From NCBI RefSeq assembly GCF_036248275.1, contig NZ_CP109181.1, forward strand, positions 1,116,001-1,180,000: 64,000 bases of DNA. Direction: 5' to 3'. Below the pieces are notes generated by a model. It saw only the letters and a list, made by a program, of their open reading frames with translations, searched no databases and was not told where the DNA came from. Positions 1 through 7,686 of the stretch are shown piece after piece; the first letter of the stretch is position 1; each line of letters begins with the position of its first letter. This DNA is from Streptomyces sp. NBC_01716. Its GTDB lineage: Bacteria > Actinomycetota > Actinomycetes > Streptomycetales > Streptomycetaceae. The translations under genes and the position numbers were made by a program.

Positions 1-312
1 ACCATGGTGCCCGAGCTGCGCAAGCTCCCGGCCGGGCAGGACGTCGTGCCGTTCCATGTGAGCCCCACACGGTGGTCGTTCGACAGCTACGACGTCGCGA
101 CGCAGGAGATGAGCTCCAACTACGTGGAGGTCGTCGACGGTCGTGGCTCGTACTGGTCGGTGCCGTTCCGCTACGTCTGGCCTGCGGAACTCGATCTGAT
201 GGCCCAGCTCGCCGGGATGCGCCTGCGCGACCGCTGGGAGGGCTGGCGGGGCGAGCCGTTCACCGGCGAGAGCGCCCGGCACGTCTCGGTCTGGGAGAAG
301 CCCGCCGGCTGA
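1..312 (+). CDS. C-terminal part of a class I SAM-dependent methyltransferase (5' truncated)
   Basis: The reading frame is open from the first base and stops with TGA at 310-312, so only the last ~103 codons are present. The visible part contains HVSPTRWSFD, then VEVVDGRGSYWSVPFRYVWP, and ends in VSVWEKPAG. This pattern is familiar from the C-terminal beta-sheet of actinobacterial class I methyltransferases, in which a phenylalanine/tyrosine-rich strand closes the sheet. The SAM-binding Rossmann motifs would lie upstream of the window and cannot be checked. The ATG at 4 is probably internal, because nothing resembling a ribosome binding site can precede it. Substrate unknown. Confidence 0.6.
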   Translation, partial: TMVPELRKLPAGQDVVPFHVSPTRWSFDSYDVATQEMSSNYVEVVDGRGSYWSVPFRYVWPAELDLMAQLAGMRLRDRWEGWRGEPFTGESARHVSVWEKPAG

Positions 313-450
313 CCGGACCGGATCGCCATCTCCCCTTCTTCGAGGCGCAGTTGACCCTGCGACCGCCGTACGGGAGCGGGCGCCGTCACCGGTAACGTGT
401 TCATGATCTTGCGGCCCGAGTGAGGCCGCGATCGTTACGGGGAGACAGCT

Positions 451-1704
451 GTGCCGACGGCGGCCGAGGACGAGGTCCACGACGAATTCTTTCCCTTCGC
501 CCCCGCTCCGGAGGACGGCAGCCGCTGGTCGGCGCCCGCCGATCTGGAGCAGCACCTTCACAAGCTGGCCCGGACCGACAACGTGTACGCGTATCTGCGG
601 GCCCTGGCCATCGAGGGTGTGTACTACCCGGTCGCCACCGACGAGGCGCGGGAGGCCGGCGAGGGCACATTCCCGATGCTGACCATGGAGATCCCCGACG
701 GCCGCACGGTGGCACAGGTCTACACGGCGGGCCTGCTGCCCCGCCCGCATCCCCATCTGGTGTACGAGTACGCGACGTTGGGCGCGCTCGCGGGGATACT
801 CCCCGCCGGTGTGGACATCCTCGCGGTCAACGTGGCCACGCCCTGCGAGCGGTACTTCCCCACCGACGACGACGAGCGGGAGGTCTGGCTCGACCTGCAC
901 CACGAGCTGTTCTCCTCCGACGAATTAATGGACCGTGTGGTGACCCGGCGCTCCGGTGTCCTGCCGACGGGACCCCTGCTGCACGGCCTGGCCTGCGGCG
1001 CACATCTGTGCTTCACCAACGGGGACGCGTGGAACACCGCGTACTGGCACGGCATGGGCTACCGGGGCGAGCGGGAGCGCGTCGCCGACTCGTGGGGCGT
1101 GGGTGACCGCGAGGACTGGCTGGCCATCGAGGAGCGGCTGCTCGACCGCGAAGTCAGCCCGTGGTACTGGGACTTCGTGCTCGGAGCGCGTACGGCACTG
1201 ATCGCCGCAGAGGGCAGCCGGGTCGATGCCGAGCGGTGGCGCGCGTGCGTGGAGGACACACTGCGCGACCAGGCGGCACGGACCGGAACCGCCACGGACG
1301 ACGGCGAGTTCGAGGAGTTCGTGGCCCATCTGCGCGCGCTGGTGGGCAAGTTGCTGCGCTACGAGTCCCGCTTCCGCGCCGACGGGCTGCTGCCGCCGGA
1401 CGGTGTCGTACGATCGGTCGCCGCGTGGGACATCGGCCGTGCCTCGAAGATGGCCCGCTGGGGACTGGGCGCCCGCTACGCCACCGAGTCGGAGATGCTC
1501 GACTGCCTGACCCGCGCGTCGGACGCGGCGCGGGCGGCGTACGGCTCGTGGGAGGAGTTCTCCGCCGGGTATGTGCTGGGGCGGTGTCTGCACTTCGACG
1601 AGGAGGAGTTCGGCCCCTGGTACACGACCGTCCTCGACGCCCACCGGGCTCTGGTGACGACGCCGGACAGCCCGTGGCGGACGGTGGCCTTCTGCACGGG
1701 CTGA
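451..1704 (+). CDS. DUF1266-domain protein with SseB-like N-terminal region
   Basis: A 417-residue soluble protein with a GTG start preceded by GGGGAGAC. The C-terminal third (about residues 210-415) has the tryptophan-rich DUF1266 pattern: DSWGVGDREDW, then ARWGLGARY, then a YVLGRCLHFDEE segment. The N-terminal half (about 30-150) resembles SseB/type III-associated folds. Function is unknown in Streptomyces; DUF1266 proteins often sit with polymorphic-toxin or secretion loci, but nothing of that kind is nearby. The gene contains a rare TTA leucine codon at 925-927, which in Streptomyces makes translation depend on the bldA tRNA. It stands alone, 138 bp after the methyltransferase and followed by a G+C hairpin. 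Confidence 0.65.
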   Translation: MPTAAEDEVHDEFFPFAPAPEDGSRWSAPADLEQHLHKLARTDNVYAYLRALAIEGVYYPVATDEAREAGEGTFPMLTMEIPDGRTVAQVYTAGLLPRPHPHLVYEYATLGALAGILPAGVDILAVNVATPCERYFPTDDDEREVWLDLHHELFSSDELMDRVVTRRSGVLPTGPLLHGLACGAHLCFTNGDAWNTAYWHGMGYRGERERVADSWGVGDREDWLAIEERLLDREVSPWYWDFVLGARTALIAAEGSRVDAERWRACVEDTLRDQAARTGTATDDGEFEEFVAHLRALVGKLLRYESRFRADGLLPPDGVVRSVAAWDIGRASKMARWGLGARYATESEMLDCLTRASDAARAAYGSWEEFSAGYVLGRCLHFDEEEFGPWYTTVLDAHRALVTTPDSPWRTVAFCTG

Positions 1705-1719
1705 GGGCGGCCGGGTGTT

Positions 1720-1751
1720 GGGGGCCGGGCCGGGGACCGGGGGCGGCCCCC
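1720..1751 (+). terminator. Possible intrinsic terminator after the DUF1266 gene
   Basis: GGGGGCCG at 1720-1727 pairs with CGGCCCCC at 1744-1751 around a 16-nt loop, 16 bp beyond the stop codon. There is no T-run, which is common for Streptomyces terminators. The long loop makes this a moderate call. Confidence 0.35.
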
Positions 1752-1810
1752 GGGAGGCGTCGTCGGTTGTCGATACGATGCCCGTTCCCGACGGTGGCGC
1801 ACAGCGCTTC

Positions 1811-1826
1811 GTTCGTGATATCGAAC
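1811..1826. promoter_or_regulatory. Putative operator of the XRE-cupin regulator (autoregulatory copy)
   Basis: GTTCGTGATATCGAAC is a perfect inverted repeat (GTTCG, six-base spacer, CGAAC), 62 bp upstream of the regulator start. The same 16-bp pattern recurs at 2584-2599 in front of the hydroxyproline operon. The flanking bases CTTC are also shared, so both are probably bound by the protein encoded at 1888-2481. Confidence 0.6.
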
Positions 1827-1887
1827 AACATAGCGTCGCGCACCGCCCACTGAAGCGAACAGACCTGACGGTCGAAGGAGACCCCCG

Positions 1888-2481
1888 ATGTCCCCCAGCA
1901 GTCCGGTCCGCAGCGCTCTGGCCGCCAATCTCCGCCGGGAGAGGGGCCGTCGGGGCCTGTCACTCTCCGAGCTGTCCCGGCTCTCCAAGATCGGAAAGGC
2001 GACCCTGTCGCAGTTGGAGTCGGCCACCGGAAACCCGACGATCGAGACGGTCTTCAGCCTCTCCCGCGCACTGGAGGTGCCCATCTCCGATCTGCTGGAC
2101 ACCGGGCACGCGGAGGCGGTGACCGTGGTGCGGGCCGCCGATGTGGACGTCCTGAGCGGGGAGGGCGTGGACTTGCGTCCGCTGCGCCGGATCGAGGCGG
2201 GCGGAGTCATCATGGAGGTCTACGACCAGCAGGTACGCGCCGGCGCGCAGCAGCCGTCGCTCGGCCACGCGGGCACCGAGCACACCGTGGTGCAGAGCGG
2301 CACGCTGAGCGTCGAGGTGGACGGCCACCAGGTGGAGGTGGGGCCCGGCGACTACGTGTCGTTCGACGCCTCGCTGCCGCACCGCTACGCGGCGAACGAC
2401 GGGCCGGTGCGTTCGGTGCTGCTGCTGCACTACCGGTCGGACGGCAGCGCCAGGCACGAGGGGCCGAGCATGCCCCACTGA
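1888..2481 (+). CDS. XRE-family regulator with C-terminal cupin sensor domain
   Basis: A 197-residue DNA-binding protein. Residues ~10-70 form a lambda-repressor-type HTH (LSLSELSRLSKIGKATLSQL is the recognition region). Residues ~105-185 form a single cupin beta-barrel with HAGTEHTVVQSG and GDYVSFDASLPH, where a small ligand or metal may bind. Start ATG follows GAAGGAG. This architecture is typical of local regulators of amino-acid or amine catabolism. It lies directly upstream of the hydroxyproline operon in the same orientation and shares an inverted-repeat operator with it, so it very likely controls that operon. The inducer (hydroxyproline or a pathway intermediate) is inferred only. Confidence 0.85.
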   Translation: MSPSSPVRSALAANLRRERGRRGLSLSELSRLSKIGKATLSQLESATGNPTIETVFSLSRALEVPISDLLDTGHAEAVTVVRAADVDVLSGEGVDLRPLRRIEAGGVIMEVYDQQVRAGAQQPSLGHAGTEHTVVQSGTLSVEVDGHQVEVGPGDYVSFDASLPHRYAANDGPVRSVLLLHYRSDGSARHEGPSMPH

Positions 2482-2547
2482 GGGCGCCACGGGCACGTAC
2501 GGGCAGGCCCGTCGGCACGGGTACGCGACTTCGGCCCGCGGATGCCG

Positions 2548-2576
2548 TTGACACCTCAGGTACGTCGCCATAACCT
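2548..2576 (+). promoter_or_regulatory. Promoter of the hydroxyproline operon
   Basis: TTGACA at 2548-2553 is followed after exactly 17 bp by TAACCT at 2571-2576, a good housekeeping-sigma promoter. The start point would fall near 2583, immediately before or inside the operator at 2584-2599, an arrangement that suits repression. Confidence 0.65.
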
Positions 2577-2583
2577 CAGCTTC

Positions 2584-2599
2584 GTTCGTTATGCAGAAC
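2584..2599. promoter_or_regulatory. Putative operator of the hydroxyproline operon
   Basis: GTTCGTTATGCAGAAC matches the palindrome at 1811-1826 in 12 of 16 positions, including the GTTCG and GAAC arms. It covers the predicted transcription start and lies just upstream of the ribosome binding site (CGGAGG at 2601-2606). Confidence 0.6.
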
Positions 2600-2610
2600 G
2601 CGGAGGTCTG

Positions 2611-3828
2611 GTGGACCGAACACGAGTCGTCATCATCGGCGCCGGGATCATCGGTGCCGCGTGCGCCCGCGAGCTCGCGGTCGCCGGCTTCGACGTTCTC
2701 GTACTGGACCGCGCCGGGGCCGCCGCCGCGACCACCTCGCACGGCGAGGGAAACATCCTGGTCTCCGACAAGGGCCCCGGTCCTGAGCTCCAACTCGCGC
2801 AGCTTTCACGGCGGTTGTGGCCCGAGGTGCTGGCCGCCATCACCGAGCGGACCTCCCCGGACGAGGCCGACCCGGTCGAGTGGGATCCCAAGGGCGGCAT
2901 CGTGGTGGCCACCACCGCCGAGGGCGCAGAGGCACTGCTGCCGTTCGCCGCGGCCCAGCGCACCGCCGGGGTACGGGCCGAGAGCATGGACTCCGACGCC
3001 CTGACCTCGGCCGAACCGTTCCTCACCGAGCGGCGTACGGCCGCCGTGTACTACCCCGACGACGCGCAGGTCCAGCCGGCGGGCGCGGCCACCGCCCTGC
3101 TCGCCGACGCGCTGCGGGCCGGGGCCCGGCTGCGTACCGGCCAGGAGGTGCTCGGCGCCGTGACGCACGGCGGCCGGCTCACGGCGGTGCGCACGGTGGA
3201 CGGACCGGTCGGGGCCGATGTGTTCGTGAACGCCGCAGGGCCCTGGTCGGGCGAGGTCGCCCGGCGGCTCTGGGTGCCGCTGGACATCCGCCCGCGCCGC
3301 GGTGAGGTCCTGGTGACCACTCCTCTGCCGCCGACCGTGTTCCACAAGGTGTACGACGCCGACTACGTGGGCGCGGTGGGCAGCGGCGCGGGCGATCTCC
3401 AGACGTCCGCCGTGGTGGAGTCCACCCGCGCGGGCAGCGTCCTGCTCGGTTCGTCCAGGCGGCGCGTCGGCTTCGACGACCGGATGCGCCCCGAGGTGCT
3501 GTCGGCGATCGCGGGCAAGGCGCTCAAGCTCTTCCCTTCGCTGGCGGGCGTGCATGTGATGCGGGCGTACGGGGGCTTCCGCCCGTACGTCCCCGATCAT
3601 CTGCCGGTCATCGGCGCCGACCCGCGACTGCCGGGGCTCTGGCACGCGACCGGGCACGAAGGGGCGGGGATCGGGCTGTCCGTCGGTACCGCGCGGCTCG
3701 TACGCGAACTGCTGACGGACACGGCGCCGGCGATCGACGTGAGCCCCTTCCGGGTCGACCGGCCGGCCGTGCTCGGCGAGGCGCCGACCGCCACCCACAC
3801 GCCCACGCCCACCGAGGAGGGATCATGA
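2611..3828 (+). CDS. FAD-dependent oxidoreductase, DadA/DAO family; probable D-hydroxyproline dehydrogenase beta (catalytic) subunit
   Basis: A 405-residue protein. Start chosen as GTG 2611 because CGGAGG lies five bases upstream and the Rossmann motif VVIIGAGIIGAACARELAVA begins at residue ~5; upstream in-frame codons would overlap the promoter and operator. The DAO-fold C-terminus (RPYVPDHLPVIG, then WHATGHEGAGIGLSVG) is intact. It should oxidise cis-4-hydroxy-D-proline to 1-pyrroline-4-hydroxy-2-carboxylate. It is the first gene of the operon and its stop overlaps the next start (ATGA). Family membership is clear; the substrate is inferred from the neighbouring epimerase and deaminase genes. 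Confidence 0.85.
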   Translation: MDRTRVVIIGAGIIGAACARELAVAGFDVLVLDRAGAAAATTSHGEGNILVSDKGPGPELQLAQLSRRLWPEVLAAITERTSPDEADPVEWDPKGGIVVATTAEGAEALLPFAAAQRTAGVRAESMDSDALTSAEPFLTERRTAAVYYPDDAQVQPAGAATALLADALRAGARLRTGQEVLGAVTHGGRLTAVRTVDGPVGADVFVNAAGPWSGEVARRLWVPLDIRPRRGEVLVTTPLPPTVFHKVYDADYVGAVGSGAGDLQTSAVVESTRAGSVLLGSSRRRVGFDDRMRPEVLSAIAGKALKLFPSLAGVHVMRAYGGFRPYVPDHLPVIGADPRLPGLWHATGHEGAGIGLSVGTARLVRELLTDTAPAIDVSPFRVDRPAVLGEAPTATHTPTPTEEGS

Positions 3829-4157
3829 GCCCACGTCTCGTACCCGTCGGGTCCGACCCGGCCGGCCGCCGGGACCTCCCGCTCACCATCACGGTGGACG
3901 GTGAACCGCTCACCGGCGTCGCGGGCCAGTCCCTCGCCGGGGTGCTGCTCGCGGCCGGCCGCCCGGCCTGGCGCCGGGCCCCGTCGGGAGCGCCGCGCGG
4001 TGTCTTCTGCGGCATCGGTGTCTGCTTCGACTGTCTGGTGACGGTGAACGACGAGCGCGACGTACGGGCCTGCCGCCGCCGCGCCCGCGACGGTGACGCG
4101 GTGACCACACAGTCACGGGCCCCCGGCGACGAGCAGGACGGGCGGCCGGCGCGGTGA
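3825..4157 (+). CDS. (2Fe-2S)-binding protein; probable D-hydroxyproline dehydrogenase gamma subunit
   Basis: A 110-residue small iron-sulfur subunit. A beta-grasp ferredoxin core (LTITVDGEPLTGVAGQSL) is followed by the cluster motif FCGIGVCFDC and a fourth cysteine in VRAC, i.e. Cys62, 67, 70 and 83. This is the layout of the small subunit of HcnA/opine-oxidase/LhpE-type dehydrogenases. The ATG overlaps the stop of the FAD subunit and its own stop overlaps the next GTG, so the three subunits are translationally coupled. It passes electrons between the two flavoprotein subunits. Confidence 0.85.
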   Translation: MSPRLVPVGSDPAGRRDLPLTITVDGEPLTGVAGQSLAGVLLAAGRPAWRRAPSGAPRGVFCGIGVCFDCLVTVNDERDVRACRRRARDGDAVTTQSRAPGDEQDGRPAR

Positions 4158-5656
4158 CGGGCCGTCATGTCGTCGTGGTGGGAGCCGGACCCGCCGGTCT
4201 CGCCGCCGCCGACGCCGCACTGGCGGCGGGCGCGGAAGTGACGCTGATCGACTCGGCCGAACGGCCCGGCGGCCAGTACCACCGCATGCTGCCCGAGGCG
4301 TACGAGGCCACCGACCCCGCAGTCCTTCAGCACGGCTACCGCTCCTTCGACCGGCGCAGCCGCCGGGTGCTCGGGCATCCGCGCTGTTCCTGGTGGGCGG
4401 AGAGTTCCGTGTGGGCGCTGGAGCGCCGGGACGCCGAGGCGGACGGGCCGCCGCTGGTGCATGTCCTGAGGGGTACGCCCCGGCGGCGCCATGTGCTGGA
4501 GCCCGACGCCCTGGTGCTCGCCGTGGGCGCCCATGACCGGGTGCTGCCCTTCCCCGGCTGGGACCTGCCCGGTGTCTACACGGCGGGCGCGGCCCAGGCG
4601 CTGGCCAAGGGAGAGCGCCTGGTCGTCGGTGACCGGGTGGTGGTCGCCGGTACGGGGCCGTTCCTGCTGCCGGTGGCGACATCACTGCTGGATGCCGGAT
4701 CGCGGGTGCTCGCGGTGCTCGAAGCGGGCCGGCCGGGGTCCGTCGCGCGCGGCTGGCTGCGCCGCCCGTGGGAACTCACGTCGCAACTCGGCAAGTCCGG
4801 CGAACTCCTCTCGTACTCGGCGGCGTTGGGGCGTCACCGGGTCTCGTACCGGATGGGCACCGCGGTCGTCGAGGCCCGGGGGGACGGCCGGGTGGAGGAG
4901 ATCGTCAGCGCCCGGGTCCGGGCCGACTGGTCGGTGGTGCCCGGCACCGAACGTGTCATCGCCGTGGACGCGCTGTGCGTCGGTCACGGGTTCACCCCGC
5001 AGCTGGAACTGCCGGTCGCGGCCGGGTGCGAGCTGCGCCGGGGGCCGGTCGGGTCCACCGCCGGATCAGCCGCCGGATCACCCGCCGACCCGTTCGTGGC
5101 GGTGGACGACGACCAGCGTACGAGCCGGCCCGGCGTGTACGCGGCGGGCGAGATCACCGGTGTCGCCGGTGCCCCCGCAGCCCGCGCCGAGGGCGGTGTG
5201 GCCGGCTGGATCGCGGCGGGCGGCGACCCGGGCTCGCGGGCCCTGGTCACCCTGCGCAGGAACCGCGACCAGGGCAGGGCGTTCGCCGCCCGGCTCGCGC
5301 TCGCGCACCCCGTCGGCCGTGCCTGGCCCGGCTGGCTGCGTCCCGACACCGTGATCTGCCGCTGCGAGGAGACGACGTACGCGGCGGTGTGCCGGTCGGC
5401 CGGCGATCCCACCAGTACCGAGCCCCGGGTGGCGAAGCTGGCGACACGGGCCGGGCTGGGACCGTGCCAGGCACGTGTCTGCGGCCCGACCGTCGCCGAA
5501 CTGCGCCGTAGTACCGACACGGGCCCCGGCCCGCACCACCGGCCTGTCGCCGAGCCGATCAGGCTCGGCGAACTGGCCCGCCCGCCGGAGCCACCGCCGG
5601 GCCCGGCCACTCCGTCCACGCACCCCGACTCCCCCACGGAGGAGAGCACTTCATGA
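4154..5656 (+). CDS. NAD(P)/FAD-dependent oxidoreductase with C-terminal Cys cluster; probable D-hydroxyproline dehydrogenase alpha subunit
   Basis: A 500-residue protein starting at GTG 4154 (GTGA overlap with the preceding stop). N-terminal FAD motif VVVVGAGPAGLAAADAALAA; a second Rossmann motif (RVVVAGTGPFLLPVATSLL) near residue 160. The C-terminal third carries Cys402, 404, 438 and 443 (CRCEE and GPCQARVC), a BFD-like [2Fe-2S] site typical of the alpha subunit of octopine/nopaline oxidase and D-hydroxyproline dehydrogenases. It most likely receives electrons from the catalytic subunit and hands them to the respiratory chain. Residues ~470-500 are a proline-rich tail. Confidence 0.8.
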   Translation: MTGRHVVVVGAGPAGLAAADAALAAGAEVTLIDSAERPGGQYHRMLPEAYEATDPAVLQHGYRSFDRRSRRVLGHPRCSWWAESSVWALERRDAEADGPPLVHVLRGTPRRRHVLEPDALVLAVGAHDRVLPFPGWDLPGVYTAGAAQALAKGERLVVGDRVVVAGTGPFLLPVATSLLDAGSRVLAVLEAGRPGSVARGWLRRPWELTSQLGKSGELLSYSAALGRHRVSYRMGTAVVEARGDGRVEEIVSARVRADWSVVPGTERVIAVDALCVGHGFTPQLELPVAAGCELRRGPVGSTAGSAAGSPADPFVAVDDDQRTSRPGVYAAGEITGVAGAPAARAEGGVAGWIAAGGDPGSRALVTLRRNRDQGRAFAARLALAHPVGRAWPGWLRPDTVICRCEETTYAAVCRSAGDPTSTEPRVAKLATRAGLGPCQARVCGPTVAELRRSTDTGPGPHHRPVAEPIRLGELARPPEPPPGPATPSTHPDSPTEESTS

Positions 5657-6672
5657 GCACCGCCACGAACGAGCCGAAGCAGCCGAACCGGCCCAACCCG
5701 CTGACCGGGGTCGTCGTCGCGACCGCGCTGCCGTACCGGCAGGACGCCGCGGCCCCGGCCGGCCTGGCCGTCGACTACGACGCGTACGCCGACCACTGCC
5801 GCTGGCTCGTCGACAACGGCTGCGACGGGGTCGGCCCCAACGGATCGCTGGGCGAGTACTCGTCGCTGACCGACGAGGAGCGCCGCACCGTCGCCCGTAC
5901 GGCCATCGAGGCGGTACGCGGACGCGGCAAGGTCATCGTGGGTGTGCACGGCCCCGGTTCGCACCAGGCCGTGCGATGGGCGGAGTACGCGGCGGAGGAC
6001 GGCGCCGACGGGGTGCTCTGCCTGCCGCCGACGATGTACCGGGCCAACCCGGGTGAGGTCGTGGCGCACTTCGAGGCCGTGGCCGCCGTCGGACTGCCGG
6101 TCATGGTCTACAACAACCCCGTGGACACGAAGGTCGACCTGACTCCCGAACTGCTCGGGGAGATCGCCAGGATCGACAACGTGCTCGCCGTCAAGGAATT
6201 CTCCGGCGATGTGCGGCGCGTGCTGGAGATCAAGGAGAAGGCGCCGAGTCTCGACGTGATCAGCGGCGCCGACGACGTGGCGCTGGAGAGCATGCTGATG
6301 GGCGCCACCGGCTGGTTCGCCGGGTTCCCCAACGTCTTCCCCGCCGAGTCCGCGCGGCTGTTCCGGCTCGCCACGACGGGCAGGCTGGCGGAGGCCCGCG
6401 CCCTCTACGAGCCGCTGGTCGCGGCGTTCCGGTGGGACTCCCGTACCGAGTTCGTCCAGGCGATCAAGCTCGGTATGGAGATGGTCGGCCGTTACGGCGG
6501 CCCCTGCCGCCCGCCGCGCGGCCCGCTGATCCCCGAGCACCGGGAGCTGGTCACCGCCGAGATGCGGCAGGCGATCGACTTCCTCGCCACGGAGACGACG
6601 GGGACCGCGGAGGCCACGAAGGCCGCCGAAGCCACGGTGGCCGCCGCGGACAGCGAGCGGCAGGCGGTCTGA
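5653..6672 (+). CDS. DapA/NAL-family TIM-barrel lyase; probable 1-pyrroline-4-hydroxy-2-carboxylate deaminase
   Basis: A 339-residue class I aldolase-fold enzyme. The Schiff-base lysine lies in AVKEFSGD (Lys181) and the partner tyrosine in VMVYNNP (Tyr153); the substrate-loop motif GPNGSLGEYSSLT is intact. In the hydroxyproline pathway this family removes water and ammonia from pyrroline-4-hydroxy-2-carboxylate to give 2-oxoglutarate semialdehyde. The final ~28 residues are an Ala/Thr/Glu-rich tail beyond the barrel. The start overlaps the previous stop (ATGA) and the stop overlaps the epimerase start (TGATG). A dihydrodipicolinate synthase role is unlikely given the context. Confidence 0.8.
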   Translation: MSTATNEPKQPNRPNPLTGVVVATALPYRQDAAAPAGLAVDYDAYADHCRWLVDNGCDGVGPNGSLGEYSSLTDEERRTVARTAIEAVRGRGKVIVGVHGPGSHQAVRWAEYAAEDGADGVLCLPPTMYRANPGEVVAHFEAVAAVGLPVMVYNNPVDTKVDLTPELLGEIARIDNVLAVKEFSGDVRRVLEIKEKAPSLDVISGADDVALESMLMGATGWFAGFPNVFPAESARLFRLATTGRLAEARALYEPLVAAFRWDSRTEFVQAIKLGMEMVGRYGGPCRPPRGPLIPEHRELVTAEMRQAIDFLATETTGTAEATKAAEATVAAADSERQAV

Positions 6673-7673
6673 TGCGCAGCGTGCGCACGATCAGCGCGGT
6701 CGACTCCCACACGGAGGGCATGCCGACGCGCGTGGTGACCGGCGGCGTGGCGCCCGTCCCCGGCGACACGATGGCCGAGCGCCGCCGCCACGCCATCGAG
6801 CATCTGGACCCGCTGCGCCGCTTCCTGGTCGACGAGCCTCGCGGGCATCCCGCGATGAGCGGCGCGATCCTGCAGCCGCCGACCCGCCCGGACGCGGACT
6901 GGGGTGTCCTCTACATCGAGGTCAGCGGCTTCCTGCCGATGTGCGGGCACGGGACGATCGGGGTGGCGACCGTCCTGGTGGAGACCGGGATGGTGACGGT
7001 CACCGAGCCCGAGACACTCGTACGTCTCGACACCCCGGCCGGGCTCGTGGAGGCCCGTGTGACGGTGCGCGACGGAGTCGCCGAGAAGGTCACGCTGCGC
7101 AATGTGGACGCCTTCGCGCTGGAGCTCGACGCGAAGGTCACGGTGCCGGGGCTCGGCGAGGTCCGGTACGACATGGCGTACGGGGGCAACTTCTACGCCG
7201 TGGTGGACCTGGAGTCCCTCGGGCTGCCCTTCGACCGGGCGCGCAAGGACGACATCCTGGCGGCGGGGCTGGCGATCTCGGACGCCGTCAACGCGCACAA
7301 TCCGCCGGTGCATCCGGCGGACCCGATGATCCGGGGCTGCAAGCATGTGCAGTTCCTGGCGCCCGGCTCGGACGCGCGGCACTCCCGTAACGCCATGGCG
7401 ATCCAGCCCGGCTGGTTCGACCGGTCCCCGTGCGGCACGGGGACCTGTGCCCGGATGGCGCAGCTCCACGCGCGGGGAGAGCTCGCGCTGGACACGGAGT
7501 TCATCAACGAGTCCTTCATCGGGACCCGCTTCACGGGTCGGCTGGTGGGGACGAGCGAGGTGGCGGGAGTGCCGGCGGTGGTGCCGGAGTTCTCGGGCCG
7601 CGCGTGGATCACTGGCACGGCCAACTACCTGCTGGATCCGGCGGATCCGTTCCCGAACGGGTTCGTTCTCTGA
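6672..7673 (+). CDS. Proline-racemase-family protein; probable 4-hydroxyproline 2-epimerase
   Basis: A 333-residue cofactor-independent epimerase. Both catalytic cysteines are present: Cys91 in PMCGHGTIG and Cys254 in SPCGTGT. trans-3-hydroxyproline dehydratases of the same family have threonine at the second position, so epimerase activity is favoured. It would convert trans-4-hydroxy-L-proline to cis-4-hydroxy-D-proline, the substrate of the upstream dehydrogenase. The ATG at 6672 shares one base with the TGA of the deaminase gene. The next enzyme of the route, 2-oxoglutarate semialdehyde dehydrogenase, is not in this window. Confidence 0.85.
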   Translation: MRSVRTISAVDSHTEGMPTRVVTGGVAPVPGDTMAERRRHAIEHLDPLRRFLVDEPRGHPAMSGAILQPPTRPDADWGVLYIEVSGFLPMCGHGTIGVATVLVETGMVTVTEPETLVRLDTPAGLVEARVTVRDGVAEKVTLRNVDAFALELDAKVTVPGLGEVRYDMAYGGNFYAVVDLESLGLPFDRARKDDILAAGLAISDAVNAHNPPVHPADPMIRGCKHVQFLAPGSDARHSRNAMAIQPGWFDRSPCGTGTCARMAQLHARGELALDTEFINESFIGTRFTGRLVGTSEVAGVPAVVPEFSGRAWITGTANYLLDPADPFPNGFVL

Positions 7674-7686
7674 GGAGAGGGTTCTC

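Noticed and set aside
5653..6672. Dihydrodipicolinate synthase for lysine synthesis
   Set aside because: Position between hydroxyproline dehydrogenase and epimerase genes with coupled starts makes the deaminase role far more likely.
6672..7673. trans-3-hydroxyproline dehydratase
   Set aside because: Both catalytic cysteines are present; the dehydratases have threonine at the second site, and the operon encodes the 4-hydroxyproline route.
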